Part shown: positions 14,584-23,401 of the stretch, in pieces
Layout of the letters: each line of letters begins with the position of its first letter
Position numbering within the stretch: position 1 is the stretch's first letter
Assembly (NCBI GenBank): GCA_947472645.1
Contig: CANJBQ010000002.1
Location: 62,001-126,000, forward strand
DNA from: Burkholderiaceae bacterium
GTDB taxonomy: Bacteria; Pseudomonadota; Gammaproteobacteria; Burkholderiales; Burkholderiaceae
Direction of reading: 5' to 3'
Length of the DNA: 64,000 nt
Made by a program: the position numbers and the translations under genes
The notes under the pieces: generated by a model
The model's input: only the letters and a program-made list of their open reading frames with translations
Told to the model about the DNA's origin: nothing
The model's database searches: none

Positions 14584-15501
14584 GTGTCTAATTTAGTTGA
14601 CACTATTTTAAGTAAATGTAAAAATACATTTATGAAATTACCTGCATTTATCGAGCTTTTAAAACCGATAACATGGTTTCCACCCATGTGGGCATTCTCG
14701 TGCGGGGCAATTAGTTCAGGTGAACCATTTAGCACTCATTGGCAAATTGTCTTATTAGGTATTGTCTTAACTGGGCCTTTAGTATGCGCATCGAGTCAGG
14801 CCGTCAATGATTGGTTTGATCGACATATTGATGCTATCAATGAACCGAATCGTCCTATACCTTCTGGTCGAATACCTGGCAGGTGGGGACTCTATTTAGG
14901 CATCATTTGGTCTTTATTGTCTTTGTTCGTCAGTTCTTTTTTAGGAATTTGGGGATTTTGTGCAACCTTACTAGCAATCGCTTTTTCTTGGGCATATAGT
15001 ATGCCACCCATTCGATTAAAACAAAATGGTTGGTATGGAAATTTAGCGTGTTCAGTCAGTTATGAAGGGCTTGCATGGATCACTGGAGCGGCACTTTTAT
15101 CGGTTGGTAATTCGCCAAGTAAATCATCACTATTATTTGCGGGTCTTTATAGTGTTGGTGCTCATGGCATTATGACCTTGAATGACTTTAAAGCCATTGA
15201 TGGTGATAAAAAAATGGGAGTACGCTCACTCCCTGTTCAGTTAGGCGCTAACTTAGCGGCTAAAACAGCTTGCTTCATTATGTTGCTTCCCCAATTCGTA
15301 GTTTGTATTTATTTATATAGCGTTGATCAAGTCTGGAATAGCGTCTCTATTTTAATATTGATACTGATTCAAATTGGACTCATGAAGTACTTCATTGATA
15401 AGCCTGTTGATCGCGCACTTTTCTATAGTGGTTTTGGTGTGCCATTGTTTGTTACTGGCATGATGATTTCAGCATTTGGCATTCGTCATTTAGGAGCTTA
15501 A
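14584..15501 (+). CDS. bchG: Bacteriochlorophyll synthase (geranylgeranyl/phytyl transferase)
   Basis: BchG is a UbiA-family membrane prenyltransferase that esterifies bacteriochlorophyllide a with geranylgeranyl diphosphate. The product is 305 residues from GTG 14584, or 289 from ATG 14632; neither start has a clear ribosome site. The family signature LLKPITWFPPMWAFSCG follows the N-terminus, and the Mg-diphosphate binding motif DRHIDAINEPNRPIPSG lies near residue 80, with a second Asp-rich loop NDFKAIDGDKK near residue 200. About eight or nine membrane helices. It is followed after two bases by bch2 and then bchP, the standard bchG-orf-bchP order. Confidence 0.94.
   Translation: MSNLVDTILSKCKNTFMKLPAFIELLKPITWFPPMWAFSCGAISSGEPFSTHWQIVLLGIVLTGPLVCASSQAVNDWFDRHIDAINEPNRPIPSGRIPGRWGLYLGIIWSLLSLFVSSFLGIWGFCATLLAIAFSWAYSMPPIRLKQNGWYGNLACSVSYEGLAWITGAALLSVGNSPSKSSLLFAGLYSVGAHGIMTLNDFKAIDGDKKMGVRSLPVQLGANLAAKTACFIMLLPQFVVCIYLYSVDQVWNSVSILILILIQIGLMKYFIDKPVDRALFYSGFGVPLFVTGMMISAFGIRHLGA
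14597..14624 (+). promoter_or_regulatory. Candidate sigma70-type promoter ahead of or inside the bchG 5' end
   Basis: A perfect TTGACA at 14597-14602 is followed after 16 bases by TAAAAA at 14619-14624, a plausible -35/-10 pair. It lies downstream of the GTG 14584 start and just upstream of ATG 14632, so it would only serve a start at 14632 or later. It would give the bchG-bch2-bchP-tspO-hemA-dxs group its own promoter. Seen in sequence; function is inference. Confidence 0.3.
14613..14632. promoter_or_regulatory. Perfect 8-bp inverted repeat at the bchG start (operator-like)
   Basis: TAAATGTA-AAAA-TACATTTA is a perfect 8-bp inverted repeat with a 4-base centre; it contains TGT-N6-ACA. It overlaps the candidate -10 element and touches the alternative bchG start ATG 14632. 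It is not the TGT-N12-ACA spacing of PpsR/CrtJ sites. It could be an operator or a small RNA hairpin at the start of translation. Confidence 0.35.
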
Positions 15502-15503
15502 AG

Positions 15504-16832
15504 ATGCTAATGACGAATGTATCTTCCACCTCAACCATGCCTGCTAGCGTCAAAGATAATTCGCTGGGATGGTTAGGGATTATCCGCTTAGGGCTTGTAC
15601 AAACATGCATTGGCGCCATTGTGGTGATGACCACTTCAACCCTTAATCGCATTATGGTTGTGGAGTTAAGTTTGCCCGCATTGATTCCAGGGATATTAGT
15701 TGCGTTGCATTATTTTGTACAAGTGATACGACCAAAGATGGGTTTTATTTCAGATAAAGGTAAGCATAAAACACCTTGGATTATTGGAGGAATGAGTGTC
15801 CTAGCGATTGGTGGGGCAGGAGCGTCACTCGGTACGGCCATGATGGGAGTCAATCTGATTCTTGGTTTAGTTATATCTTTTATTGCATTTGTCATGATTG
15901 GTATTGGTGTGAGTATCAGTGGAACTTCTTTATTGGCACTATTGGCAAAGAGTGTCAATGATCAACGTCGAGCAGCAGGAGCGACCATTGTGTGGTTGAT
16001 GATGATATTTGGGTTTGCCATTACCAGTGTCATGATTGGGAAATTTATTGATCCATATACCCCAGCAAAAGTTGTCACGATTGCTTGTGTTGTATCAGTG
16101 ATTGCTGTGTTATTGACGATGATGTCCTTGTATCGATTAGAAGATAGTGTCAGTCAATATATACAAAATCAACCAGAAATCCAAAAAGAAAATATGCCTT
16201 TTAAAGAAGCTTTAGCAGAAATGTGGAGGGATAGCGATATTCGACACCTCACACAATTTATTTTTATTTCGATGTTGGCATTTAGTTCACAAGATCTTAT
16301 TTTAGAGCCTTTCGCAGGAATTGTATTTCACTATTCAGTTGGCCAAACGACCAGCTTATCAGGGCTACAGCATTCAGGTGTATTGATCGGTATGTTGCTC
16401 GTCGCAGCGAGTGGCTTTAGTTTTTTTCGGAAATATATCGGATCTTTAAATGCGTGGGTGGTCTATGGTTGTATTGCATCTGCAATAGGGATGGCGGGTC
16501 TTTGCATAGGTGGTTTAGTTGGCCCGACTTGGCCGCTGAACTTAAATGTCTTTTTATTGGGTGTAGCTAATGGTGCATTTTCGATTGCGGCGATTGGAAC
16601 GATGATGCGTCTTGCGGTAGCTGATGGATTAGGTAAGGAAGGTGTCAGGATTGGTTTATGGGGTGGAGCCCAAGCAATAGCATTTGGATTAGGAGGATTG
16701 CTTGGAGCAGTAGCAAGTGATGCGGCACGGTTATTGATTACCGACACAGCATCTGCGTATTCTTCAGTTTTTGCTGTAGAGGCTTTTTTATTTATTGTGT
16801 CGGCAAAATTTGCCACGCGTATTCAACGATAA
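15504..16832 (+). CDS. BCH2/PucC-family MFS protein
   Basis: This 442-residue polytopic protein belongs to the LhaA/PucC/Bch2 family of the major facilitator superfamily and is always found between bchG and bchP in purple-bacterial clusters (the Rhodobacter orf427/bch2 position). It carries the family stretch RPKMGFISDKGKHKTPWI near residue 73 and an internal SSQDLILEPFAG, which parallels MQDIILEPYGG in the lhaA product at 6683, showing that the two are paralogues. Function is presumed in light-harvesting complex assembly or pigment delivery; no substrate can be inferred. A GGAG lies nine bases before ATG 15504. Confidence 0.9.
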   Translation: MLMTNVSSTSTMPASVKDNSLGWLGIIRLGLVQTCIGAIVVMTTSTLNRIMVVELSLPALIPGILVALHYFVQVIRPKMGFISDKGKHKTPWIIGGMSVLAIGGAGASLGTAMMGVNLILGLVISFIAFVMIGIGVSISGTSLLALLAKSVNDQRRAAGATIVWLMMIFGFAITSVMIGKFIDPYTPAKVVTIACVVSVIAVLLTMMSLYRLEDSVSQYIQNQPEIQKENMPFKEALAEMWRDSDIRHLTQFIFISMLAFSSQDLILEPFAGIVFHYSVGQTTSLSGLQHSGVLIGMLLVAASGFSFFRKYIGSLNAWVVYGCIASAIGMAGLCIGGLVGPTWPLNLNVFLLGVANGAFSIAAIGTMMRLAVADGLGKEGVRIGLWGGAQAIAFGLGGLLGAVASDAARLLITDTASAYSSVFAVEAFLFIVSAKFATRIQR

Positions 16833-16851
16833 AAGTTTGAGGGGACTAGAA

Positions 16852-18057
16852 ATGGAAAAAGAAATTTTTGATGTGATTGTTGTTGGAGGTGGGCCTGCTG
16901 GAGCAACAGCCGCAGAGACTTTAGCCAAACAGGGTAAACATGTTTTATTGCTAGATCGTGATGGCAGAATTAAGCCATGTGGTGGAGCTATACCTCCCCG
17001 CCTGATTAAAGATTATGCAATCCCCGATAAGTTATTAGTTGCTAAAGCAACTTCTGCACGAATGGTGTCACCAAAAAACAATAAAGTGGATATTCCAATT
17101 GAAAACGGTTTTGTCGGTATGGTAGATCGAGGAGTATTTGATGAATGGTTACGAGAAAGAGCTCAGCAACATGGTGCGATACGACGGACAGGTAACTTTA
17201 CTGATTTACAGCAAGAAGGTGATTTAGTCAAAATCACCTATCGTGTTAGAAAAAAAGGTGAGATAGGCGAGGGTGTTCATTCCCATGTTTATGCCAAAGC
17301 GGTTGTTGGAGCTGACGGAGCGAAATCAGGGGTTGGAAGATCGGCAGGTGTGCCAGGTTGCTCAGAGGCAAATTATGTTTTCGCCTATCACGAAATTATT
17401 CGACGTCCTGAAAAAACTAATGCTGATTATGATGGTTCGCGATGTGATGTTTTGTATCAGAAAGATATTTCCCCTGATTTTTATGGTTGGGTATTTCCGC
17501 ACGGCGATACTCTAAGTATTGGCACAGGGAGTGCTGATAAGGGGTTCTCTTTACGCAATGCGGTTGGTAAATTACGTGAAGACATTGGTTTGGCAGATGC
17601 TGAGTTAGTGCGTCATGAAGGTGCTCCTTTGCCGATGAAGCCCTTAAAGCGCTGGGATAATGGTAAGAACGTTATTCTTGCAGGCGATGCTGCCGGCGTT
17701 GTTGCGCCAGCTTCTGGTGAAGGTATTTATTACGCGATGTTAGGTGGACAACTTGCCGCTGAAGCCATTTGTGAGTTCTTAGCGACGAGTGAGGTCAGTA
17801 AATTACGACTAGCTCGTAAACGCTTTATGAAAGAACATCGTTTGCCATTTATTGTGTTGGGTGTCATGCAATATTTTTGGTATACCACCAACAAGCGGCG
17901 AGAAAGTTTTGTCAAAATGTGTGAGGATAAGGATGTTCAAAAGTTGACCTTTGAATCGTACATGAACAAAAAGTTGGTTCGTAAAAAACCATTGGCTCAT
18001 TTCAAAATATTTATTAAAGATATGGGACATTTGTTGGGAGTGACAAAAGTTTCATGA
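16852..18057 (+). CDS. bchP: Geranylgeranyl reductase
   Basis: BchP reduces the geranylgeranyl tail of bacteriochlorophyll (or GGPP) to phytyl using a reduced nicotinamide cofactor and FAD. The product is 401 residues. The FAD-binding dinucleotide fold VIVVGGGPAGATAAETLAKQ is at about residues 8-27, the CGGAIPP active-site segment near residue 43, and the second FAD motif ILAGDAAGVVAPASGEGI near residue 281. ATG 16852 was chosen because GAGGGG lies seven bases upstream and alignment to the family starts there; the longer frame back to 16795 reads the end of the preceding gene. Overlaps tspO by ATGA. Confidence 0.95.
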   Translation: MEKEIFDVIVVGGGPAGATAAETLAKQGKHVLLLDRDGRIKPCGGAIPPRLIKDYAIPDKLLVAKATSARMVSPKNNKVDIPIENGFVGMVDRGVFDEWLRERAQQHGAIRRTGNFTDLQQEGDLVKITYRVRKKGEIGEGVHSHVYAKAVVGADGAKSGVGRSAGVPGCSEANYVFAYHEIIRRPEKTNADYDGSRCDVLYQKDISPDFYGWVFPHGDTLSIGTGSADKGFSLRNAVGKLREDIGLADAELVRHEGAPLPMKPLKRWDNGKNVILAGDAAGVVAPASGEGIYYAMLGGQLAAEAICEFLATSEVSKLRLARKRFMKEHRLPFIVLGVMQYFWYTTNKRRESFVKMCEDKDVQKLTFESYMNKKLVRKKPLAHFKIFIKDMGHLLGVTKVS

Positions 18058-18542
18058 AGTCAGCCTTTTACAAACAGCCTCATATCATTGCAGCAGCAGT
18101 TTGGCTGTTAGTGGTCATTATGTCCGGCAGATTATTGACGGAGATTGGGCCCTGGTATCTCGCTTTAAAACAGCCTGATTGGAAACCCCCAGATTGGGCT
18201 TTTGGGATAATTTGGACAATTATTTTCTTGCTCGCTTCATTTTCTTGGAACTTTGCTTGGAGAGGATCTTCAACCAAAAAACAAAAAATTATTTTGTCCT
18301 CTTTGTTTATTGCCAATGCCATTTTAAATATGTTTTGGAGTGTTCTTTACTTTAAGTTGCATCGTCCAGACTGGTCACTGATTGAGGCTGCTTTTTTATG
18401 GCTTTCTGTGCTGGGAATTATTGCTTTTACATGGAGTTTTAGTAAACCGGCAGCTCTATTTATAACGCCTTACATTATTTGGGTAAGTTTAGCGATTTTG
18501 CTTAATTTAGGGACCGTTCGTTTAAATGGTCCATTTCAATAG
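18054..18542 (+). CDS. tspO: TspO/MBR family tryptophan-rich sensory protein
   Basis: TspO (CrtK) is a five-helix outer/inner membrane protein that binds porphyrins and in Rhodobacter modulates photosynthesis gene expression in response to oxygen. The 162-residue product has five hydrophobic segments and many tryptophans, with the family stretch WYLALKQPDWKPPDWAFG near residue 34 and LNMFWSVLYFKLHRPDWS near residue 87. It overlaps bchP by four bases and precedes hemA by nine, placing a porphyrin-binding regulator between tail reduction and tetrapyrrole entry. In many purple bacteria it is instead linked to crt genes. Confidence 0.93.
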   Translation: MKSAFYKQPHIIAAAVWLLVVIMSGRLLTEIGPWYLALKQPDWKPPDWAFGIIWTIIFLLASFSWNFAWRGSSTKKQKIILSSLFIANAILNMFWSVLYFKLHRPDWSLIEAAFLWLSVLGIIAFTWSFSKPAALFITPYIIWVSLAILLNLGTVRLNGPFQ

Positions 18543-18551
18543 TCTGACAAT

Positions 18552-19868
18552 ATGTTAAATCTTTTAAGCATTGGCATTAATCACCAAATTGCCCCATTAG
18601 ATGTGAGGGAAAAGGTGGCATTTAATGCTGATATGTTGCCTGACGCTTTGATCGATTTGCGCCAGTATTTAAATCATTTAGATCATCATACAAATTCTGA
18701 AGTGGCCATTCTGTCGACTTGCAACCGCACTGAGATCTATTGTGCCGCTAATGATCAAATCTTATCGTCACAAACATTACAAGCCAAGACAATTGATTGG
18801 TTGTCCTCTCAGCAAGGGATTGCCAAAAGTGAAATCTCTGACTTTGTTCAAACGACGATTGCTTCCGATGCTGTAAGGCATGTATTTCGGGTTGGGTGTG
18901 GTCTTGATTCGATGGTTCTTGGCGAGACGCAGATACTTGGGCAAATGAAACAAGCGGTTCAAACAGCGCAACAAGCTGGCTCGATGGGTACTTATTTAAA
19001 TCAATTATTTAATCGCACTTTCGCTGTTGCGAAAGAAGTGAGAACTAACACAGAAATCAGCGCACATGCGGTATCGATGGCGAGTGCTGCGGTCAGGTTA
19101 TCTAATCGAATCTTAGGCGACATTGGTAAACAACGTATTTTATTTATTGGCGCTGGCGAGATGATTCATTTATGCGCCGTGTATTTTCTTGGGAAGAAGC
19201 CTGCCTCAATTACGATAGCCAATCGAACCTTAGAAAGAGGTGAGGGTTTAGCTAAATATATTTCAGACCAAGGCTATGCTTGCGACTCTATTCCCTTATC
19301 AGAAGTACCTGGAAAATTATCGCAGTTTGATATTGTGATTTCTTGTACTGCCAGCTCCCTGCCAATCATTGGATTAGGTATGGTGAATACAGCATTAAAA
19401 AAAAGACGCTCTTCACCGATGGTCATGATCGATCTTGCTGTACCTAGAGATATTGAGCCTGAAATCGGTAAGTTAAGCGATGTGTATTTATATACGGTTG
19501 ATGATTTGGGTGATGTGGTTCGTGAAGGTGTTGAGTTGCGTTCCAACGCAGTAAAAAGTGCGGAAGTGATTATTGACTTACAGGTCAGTAATTTTATGCA
19601 ATGGCTGCAACAACGCTCATCGGTACCCTTAATTACTAGTTTGAAGCAACGCAGCGAAGAGCTTCAACACTATGAGTTAGATAAAGCGAAGAAAAAAATA
19701 CAACGTGGAGATGATCCATTAGAAGTCATGGCAGAGCTTGCAAGAGCTTTATCGAATAAGTTTTTACATGGATCTCTTCATACGTTAAATCACGCAGAAG
19801 AATTTAGTATTGATGAGTGCCAGAAACTCGTATCAAAAATATTTATGACCACCGGACGGAAGGGCTGA
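18552..19868 (+). CDS. hemA: Glutamyl-tRNA reductase
   Basis: This HemA is the C5-pathway glutamyl-tRNA reductase, which makes glutamate-1-semialdehyde for 5-aminolevulinate; it is not the ALA synthase that bears the same symbol in alphaproteobacteria. The 438-residue product shows the catalytic cysteine in [11 protein letters not shown] (Cys57), the specificity segment [15 protein letters not shown] near residue 117, an NADPH-binding fold at [13 protein letters not shown] near 197, and the C-terminal dimerisation helix. Location in the photosynthesis cluster ties tetrapyrrole flux to bacteriochlorophyll demand; whether another hemA exists elsewhere in the genome cannot be seen. dxs starts two bases after its stop. 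Confidence 0.96.
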   Translation: MLNLLSIGINHQIAPLDVREKVAFNADMLPDALIDLRQYLNHLDHHTNSEVAILSTCNRTEIYCAANDQILSSQTLQAKTIDWLSSQQGIAKSEISDFVQTTIASDAVRHVFRVGCGLDSMVLGETQILGQMKQAVQTAQQAGSMGTYLNQLFNRTFAVAKEVRTNTEISAHAVSMASAAVRLSNRILGDIGKQRILFIGAGEMIHLCAVYFLGKKPASITIANRTLERGEGLAKYISDQGYACDSIPLSEVPGKLSQFDIVISCTASSLPIIGLGMVNTALKKRRSSPMVMIDLAVPRDIEPEIGKLSDVYLYTVDDLGDVVREGVELRSNAVKSAEVIIDLQVSNFMQWLQQRSSVPLITSLKQRSEELQHYELDKAKKKIQRGDDPLEVMAELARALSNKFLHGSLHTLNHAEEFSIDECQKLVSKIFMTTGRKG

Positions 19869-19870
19869 GT

Positions 19871-21754
19871 ATGTTAAAAATGACCAATTTATTAAAAACT
19901 ATTCAGTCGCCATCTGAAGTCCGAGAGCTATCACGCTATCAACTCCCTCAATTGGCAGATGAGTTAAGAGAATTCATTATTGATTCTGTTTCAAAAACAG
20001 GTGGACATTTATCATCGAATCTAGGTACGGTAGAGCTTGCCATCGCCATTCATTATGTTTTTAATACACCTGATGATAAGTTGATTTGGGATGTAGGTCA
20101 TCAAAGTTATCCACATAAAATACTGACAGGACGACGTGATCAAATGTCTGGACTTCGTCAATTAGGTGGTATTTCTGGATTCCCTAAGCGTAGCGAAAGT
20201 AGTTATGATGATTTTGGTACGGCACATTCTTCTACGAGTATTTCTGCTGCTACTGGTATGGCCCATGCCTCCTTGTTGCAGGGTAAAGATAATTTAGCCA
20301 TTGCGGTCATTGGTGATAGTGCGATGACAGGTGGTATGGCTTTTGAGGCGATGAACCACGCAGGCGTTACTCGGAATTTGCCATTGATCGTGATATTGAA
20401 TGACAACGATATGTCGATTTCGCCAGCTGTTGGATCACTTAATAAGTATTTAGCTCGACTTATCAGTAGTCCACTCTATGAGGCAACTAAAAATGGTGTG
20501 GGTAATGTCTTGTCGATTGTTCCGCCTTTGCGTGAGTTTGCAAAACGCCTTGAAGCTCAAGCCAAAGGGATGATTGTACCTGCCACTATTTTTGAAGAAT
20601 TTGGATTTAACTACATTGGCCCTATTGATGGGCATGATTTAGATTCGTTAATACCTACTTTTGAAAATATTAAAAAGATGTCATTAGAAGGTGATGGTCC
20701 ACAATTTATTCATATCGTCACGAAAAAAGGCAAGGGATATGAAAGGGCTGAATTAGATCCAATTAAATATCATGGCCCAGGAAAATTTGATCCTAAAGTG
20801 GGTATATTGCCATCGACATCAATACCTAAAAAAACCTTTACGCAAATATTTGGTGAGTGGATTTGCGATATGGCAAAAGTCGATGAAAAATTAGTGGGAA
20901 TTACTCCTGCGATGCGAGAGGGCTCTGGCTTAGTTGAGTTTGAGAAAAATTTTCCCAATCGTTATTATGATGTAGGTATTGCAGAACAACACGCAGTAAC
21001 TTTTGCCGCTGGGTTAGCCTGCGAAGGTTTGAAACCTGTATTAGCGATTTACTCCACATTCTTGCAGCGTGGCTATGATCAACTCATTCATGATGTGGCA
21101 TTACAAGATTTGCCGGTTATGTTTGCGTTAGATCGTGCTGGAATTGTTGGTGCTGATGGGCCAACGCATGCTGGAGTCTATGATATTGCTTACTTGCGTT
21201 GTATACCAAATATGGTTATTACGACACCCAGTGATGAAAACGAATGCCGTCAATTGCTGAGTACGGCTTATCAAGCTGGTCATCCAAGTGCGGTTAGATA
21301 TCCTCGCGGAAATGGAGTCGGTGCTCCAGTAACATCGAGTCTGGAAGGATTCCCGCTGGGTAATGCGAATCTCAGAAGACTTACCACACAGATAACTGGT
21401 AAGCGGTTTGCCATATTAGCTTTTGGAACTTTATTACATCCTGGTTTAGAAGTTGCCGAAAAATTAAATTTAACAGTTGTTGATATGCGCTTTGTAAAAC
21501 CGATTGATGAAGACATGTTGCAGCAGATTGCCAATACGCATGACGGAATCATCACCATTGAAGAAGGAACGATTCAAGGTGGCGCCGGAAGTGCATGCGT
21601 TGAGTACCTACACAGCATAGGTATGGCATTACCGACATTACATCTTGGATTGCCAGATGAATTTAGTGATCACGGAGATAGTGCGGCATTGTTGGCAGGA
21701 TACGGCTTAGATCACCATGGTATTGAGGCGTCAATTTTAAAGAAGTTTTTTTAA
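19871..21754 (+). CDS. dxs: 1-deoxy-D-xylulose-5-phosphate synthase
   Basis: Dxs condenses pyruvate and glyceraldehyde-3-phosphate, the first and flux-controlling step of the MEP isoprenoid pathway, using thiamine diphosphate. The product is 627 residues, normal for the family. The ThDP motif starts at [18 protein letters not shown] near residue 152, the transketolase central domain contains [17 protein letters not shown] near residue 367, and [15 protein letters not shown] is conserved. ATG 19871 was chosen because it lies directly after the hemA stop; the frame back to 19817 overlaps hemA. It is the last gene of the + strand photosynthesis string. Confidence 0.96.
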   Translation: MLKMTNLLKTIQSPSEVRELSRYQLPQLADELREFIIDSVSKTGGHLSSNLGTVELAIAIHYVFNTPDDKLIWDVGHQSYPHKILTGRRDQMSGLRQLGGISGFPKRSESSYDDFGTAHSSTSISAATGMAHASLLQGKDNLAIAVIGDSAMTGGMAFEAMNHAGVTRNLPLIVILNDNDMSISPAVGSLNKYLARLISSPLYEATKNGVGNVLSIVPPLREFAKRLEAQAKGMIVPATIFEEFGFNYIGPIDGHDLDSLIPTFENIKKMSLEGDGPQFIHIVTKKGKGYERAELDPIKYHGPGKFDPKVGILPSTSIPKKTFTQIFGEWICDMAKVDEKLVGITPAMREGSGLVEFEKNFPNRYYDVGIAEQHAVTFAAGLACEGLKPVLAIYSTFLQRGYDQLIHDVALQDLPVMFALDRAGIVGADGPTHAGVYDIAYLRCIPNMVITTPSDENECRQLLSTAYQAGHPSAVRYPRGNGVGAPVTSSLEGFPLGNANLRRLTTQITGKRFAILAFGTLLHPGLEVAEKLNLTVVDMRFVKPIDEDMLQQIANTHDGIITIEEGTIQGGAGSACVEYLHSIGMALPTLHLGLPDEFSDHGDSAALLAGYGLDHHGIEASILKKFF

Positions 21755-21761
21755 TGAAGCG

Positions 21762-21818
21762 TTCGCTGATTAGGTAGTGCTTCGCTGATTGGGTAGTACT
21801 AAGCGGATTAGCTAGCGC
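21762..21818. repeat. Three imperfect 19-bp tandem repeats between dxs and bciB
   Basis: Copies lie at 21762-21780, 21781-21799 and 21800-21818. The first two match at 17 of 19 positions (TTCGCTGATTaGGTAGTgC type); the third is more diverged (about 14 of 19). The array fills the gap between the convergent dxs and bciB genes and includes the last codons and stop of bciB. No T-run follows, so a simple terminator is not evident. Confidence 0.7.
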
Positions 21819-23049
21819 TATTTTCTTTAGATTGAGCTAATTTATTCATTTCATTTTCATTAGGGGTGATGCCATAGGCTTGCACTAACGGCCAGATATG
21901 TTGGGGAACCATCGATCCCATCTTTGCGGGTTGTTCTCTTCTTAAGTGCAAGACTGTTTCAATCGCTTTCATTTCGACACGTGTTCTAGCAAACTCAAGA
22001 CCTCGTGGACCCACTTTAGGTATCAACCATCCAACAATGGGTCTTAACCAGTTAGGCATTTTACGAAGTGGTAGACCCCCTGCTGCAAGCTCCACATTTT
22101 TCATGAATCCAACAACAGCAGAATGCCGCTTACCTGCGGTACCAGGGGTAGAGAGCTTTACTTCATCGCCGAGGAGTTTTAGTAGTTCTTCCCCACGATG
22201 ATTACGTACGATGAGCCATTGTTCTCCTTGCCCACCCATATAACCTACCGTAATATCGGATAAGACGTTGGTGTAATCAACACAGGTTTTGCAGGTAAGG
22301 GGAAAGAAATCATTTGGTAGCGTCGAAAGGGGTAATTGTAGAAAAGGAATCTCTTTTTTCTTCCCATTTTTAAAACGAACTTCTACGTGATAGTCAGCTC
22401 TAAATTCAAGATAATTAATTTCATCGGGCTCAGGACTAATCAGTGATAAAAAATGATGAAAGTTTTCCGTCGTCGTATTGTCTGAACAAGGGGTACCAAT
22501 CACGTAGAGCTTTTCTAAGCCTAATTCTTTTTCTAGGGCTCGAAGAGCATAGACTTGGCAAGGGATACCGATTAAGCCAATTTTTTTATAGCCCTTTGCA
22601 ATAGCCGGCTCTAGCAATGAGAGTAGTGGGGCATACCCCATTCGCATTCCTCGGCATTTAGCCATATCGCTAGCACGATCAATCAGAATGGGTAATGGCT
22701 TCCAAGAATCATTTGGGTCTTGCGTCATGGTGAGGATGGCATCCACCGCTTTTGTTTCTAAAAGCCGCTCACCGATGCGAGTCGTAATACCCGTCCACTG
22801 TGCACCAGTACTTGGATGATTTAAACTGGCACGATGCATTTGGATAAAGGGACCAAAATGCAATTCATCAGGACGGTTTAGGTCTCGAATTCTACCGTGT
22901 ACTTGAGATTCAAGGCGAGGATAATCTGGTTTTATAAATTGGCAGGCATCACCACAGCGCTTAGGATTACTTGTTCTAGATATGCCACAGTCTGTACATA
23001 GCGTGCGATAGGGCGCATTATCTAAAGTCACAGAATTTTCAGCAATCAA
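21808..23049 (-). CDS. bciB: Ferredoxin-dependent 3,8-divinyl (proto)chlorophyllide 8-vinyl reductase
   Basis: BciB is an FAD/[4Fe-4S] enzyme that reduces the C8 vinyl group of divinyl (proto)chlorophyllide with electrons from ferredoxin; it belongs to the coenzyme F420-reducing hydrogenase beta-subunit family (FrhB). The product is about 413 residues. Visible are the N-terminal CTDCGISRTSNPKRCGDAC cysteine cluster, GIPCQVYALRALEK near residue 162, GTPCSDNTTTENF near 185 and CKTCVDYTN near 254, all typical of BciB. The start is uncertain: TTG 23049 and GTG 23031 are both without a strong ribosome site. It converges with dxs and is probably co-transcribed with the small gene just upstream. Confidence 0.9.
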   Translation of the reverse strand: MIAENSVTLDNAPYRTLCTDCGISRTSNPKRCGDACQFIKPDYPRLESQVHGRIRDLNRPDELHFGPFIQMHRASLNHPSTGAQWTGITTRIGERLLETKAVDAILTMTQDPNDSWKPLPILIDRASDMAKCRGMRMGYAPLLSLLEPAIAKGYKKIGLIGIPCQVYALRALEKELGLEKLYVIGTPCSDNTTTENFHHFLSLISPEPDEINYLEFRADYHVEVRFKNGKKKEIPFLQLPLSTLPNDFFPLTCKTCVDYTNVLSDITVGYMGGQGEQWLIVRNHRGEELLKLLGDEVKLSTPGTAGKRHSAVVGFMKNVELAAGGLPLRKMPNWLRPIVGWLIPKVGPRGLEFARTRVEMKAIETVLHLRREQPAKMGSMVPQHIWPLVQAYGITPNENEMNKLAQSKENSAS

Positions 23050-23058
23050 CTATATCTT

Positions 23059-23190
23059 TTAGAAATTAATTGAAGAGAGAAACCATAAACAAATAGATAT
23101 TGTTGTGAAAATAGCGACAAAAATCGCAATGCCATTACGGTAAAAAACTCTTGTTTTATCTCGAGCTTGAAGTGCGCGTCCTTGATTCAT
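23059..23190 (-). CDS. 43-residue single-helix membrane protein upstream of bciB
   Basis: I do not recognise this protein. The frame runs from ATG 23190 to TAA and encodes 43 residues: a basic N-terminus (MNQGRALQARDKTRVFYRNG), one hydrophobic helix at about residues 20-40, and a three-residue tail after the serines. Topology by the positive-inside rule is N-in. A purine-rich AAGGGGGCAAT directly precedes the ATG, a good ribosome site. It ends nine bases before the first possible bciB codon on the same strand, so the two are likely co-transcribed. Size and layout recall small subunits of photosynthetic or respiratory complexes, but no motif of LH alpha/beta, PufX or CydX is evident. Function unknown. 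Confidence 0.55.
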   Translation of the reverse strand: MNQGRALQARDKTRVFYRNGIAIFVAIFTTISICLWFLSSINF

Positions 23191-23401
23191 ATTGCCCCCT
23201 TTTCTAAAATTATATTTTAAATGAAAAGCTCTAGAAATTGTAATAAATTAAAGTCTCAGCGAAGCTATAAAACAACTGTATTTAGCGATGATGAAGATGG
23301 TGTTGAACTAGTCTACTCAAGAGTATTAGCCACTTGCTAAGCAGCATCTTTTTTATAGATATACTAGTGACACTTTAGTTACTTAGAAATGGAACCTCAG
23401 C

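Noticed and set aside
23221..23340. 39-codon + strand frame beginning ATGAAAAGC in the bciB-ModA spacer
   Set aside because: No ribosome site, no recognisable features, ordinary length for chance in A/T-rich DNA.
23050..23401. PpsR/CrtJ site TGT-N12-ACA around bciB and also before bchG
   Set aside because: Nearest matches have spacings of 6, 10 or 13 bases, not 12.
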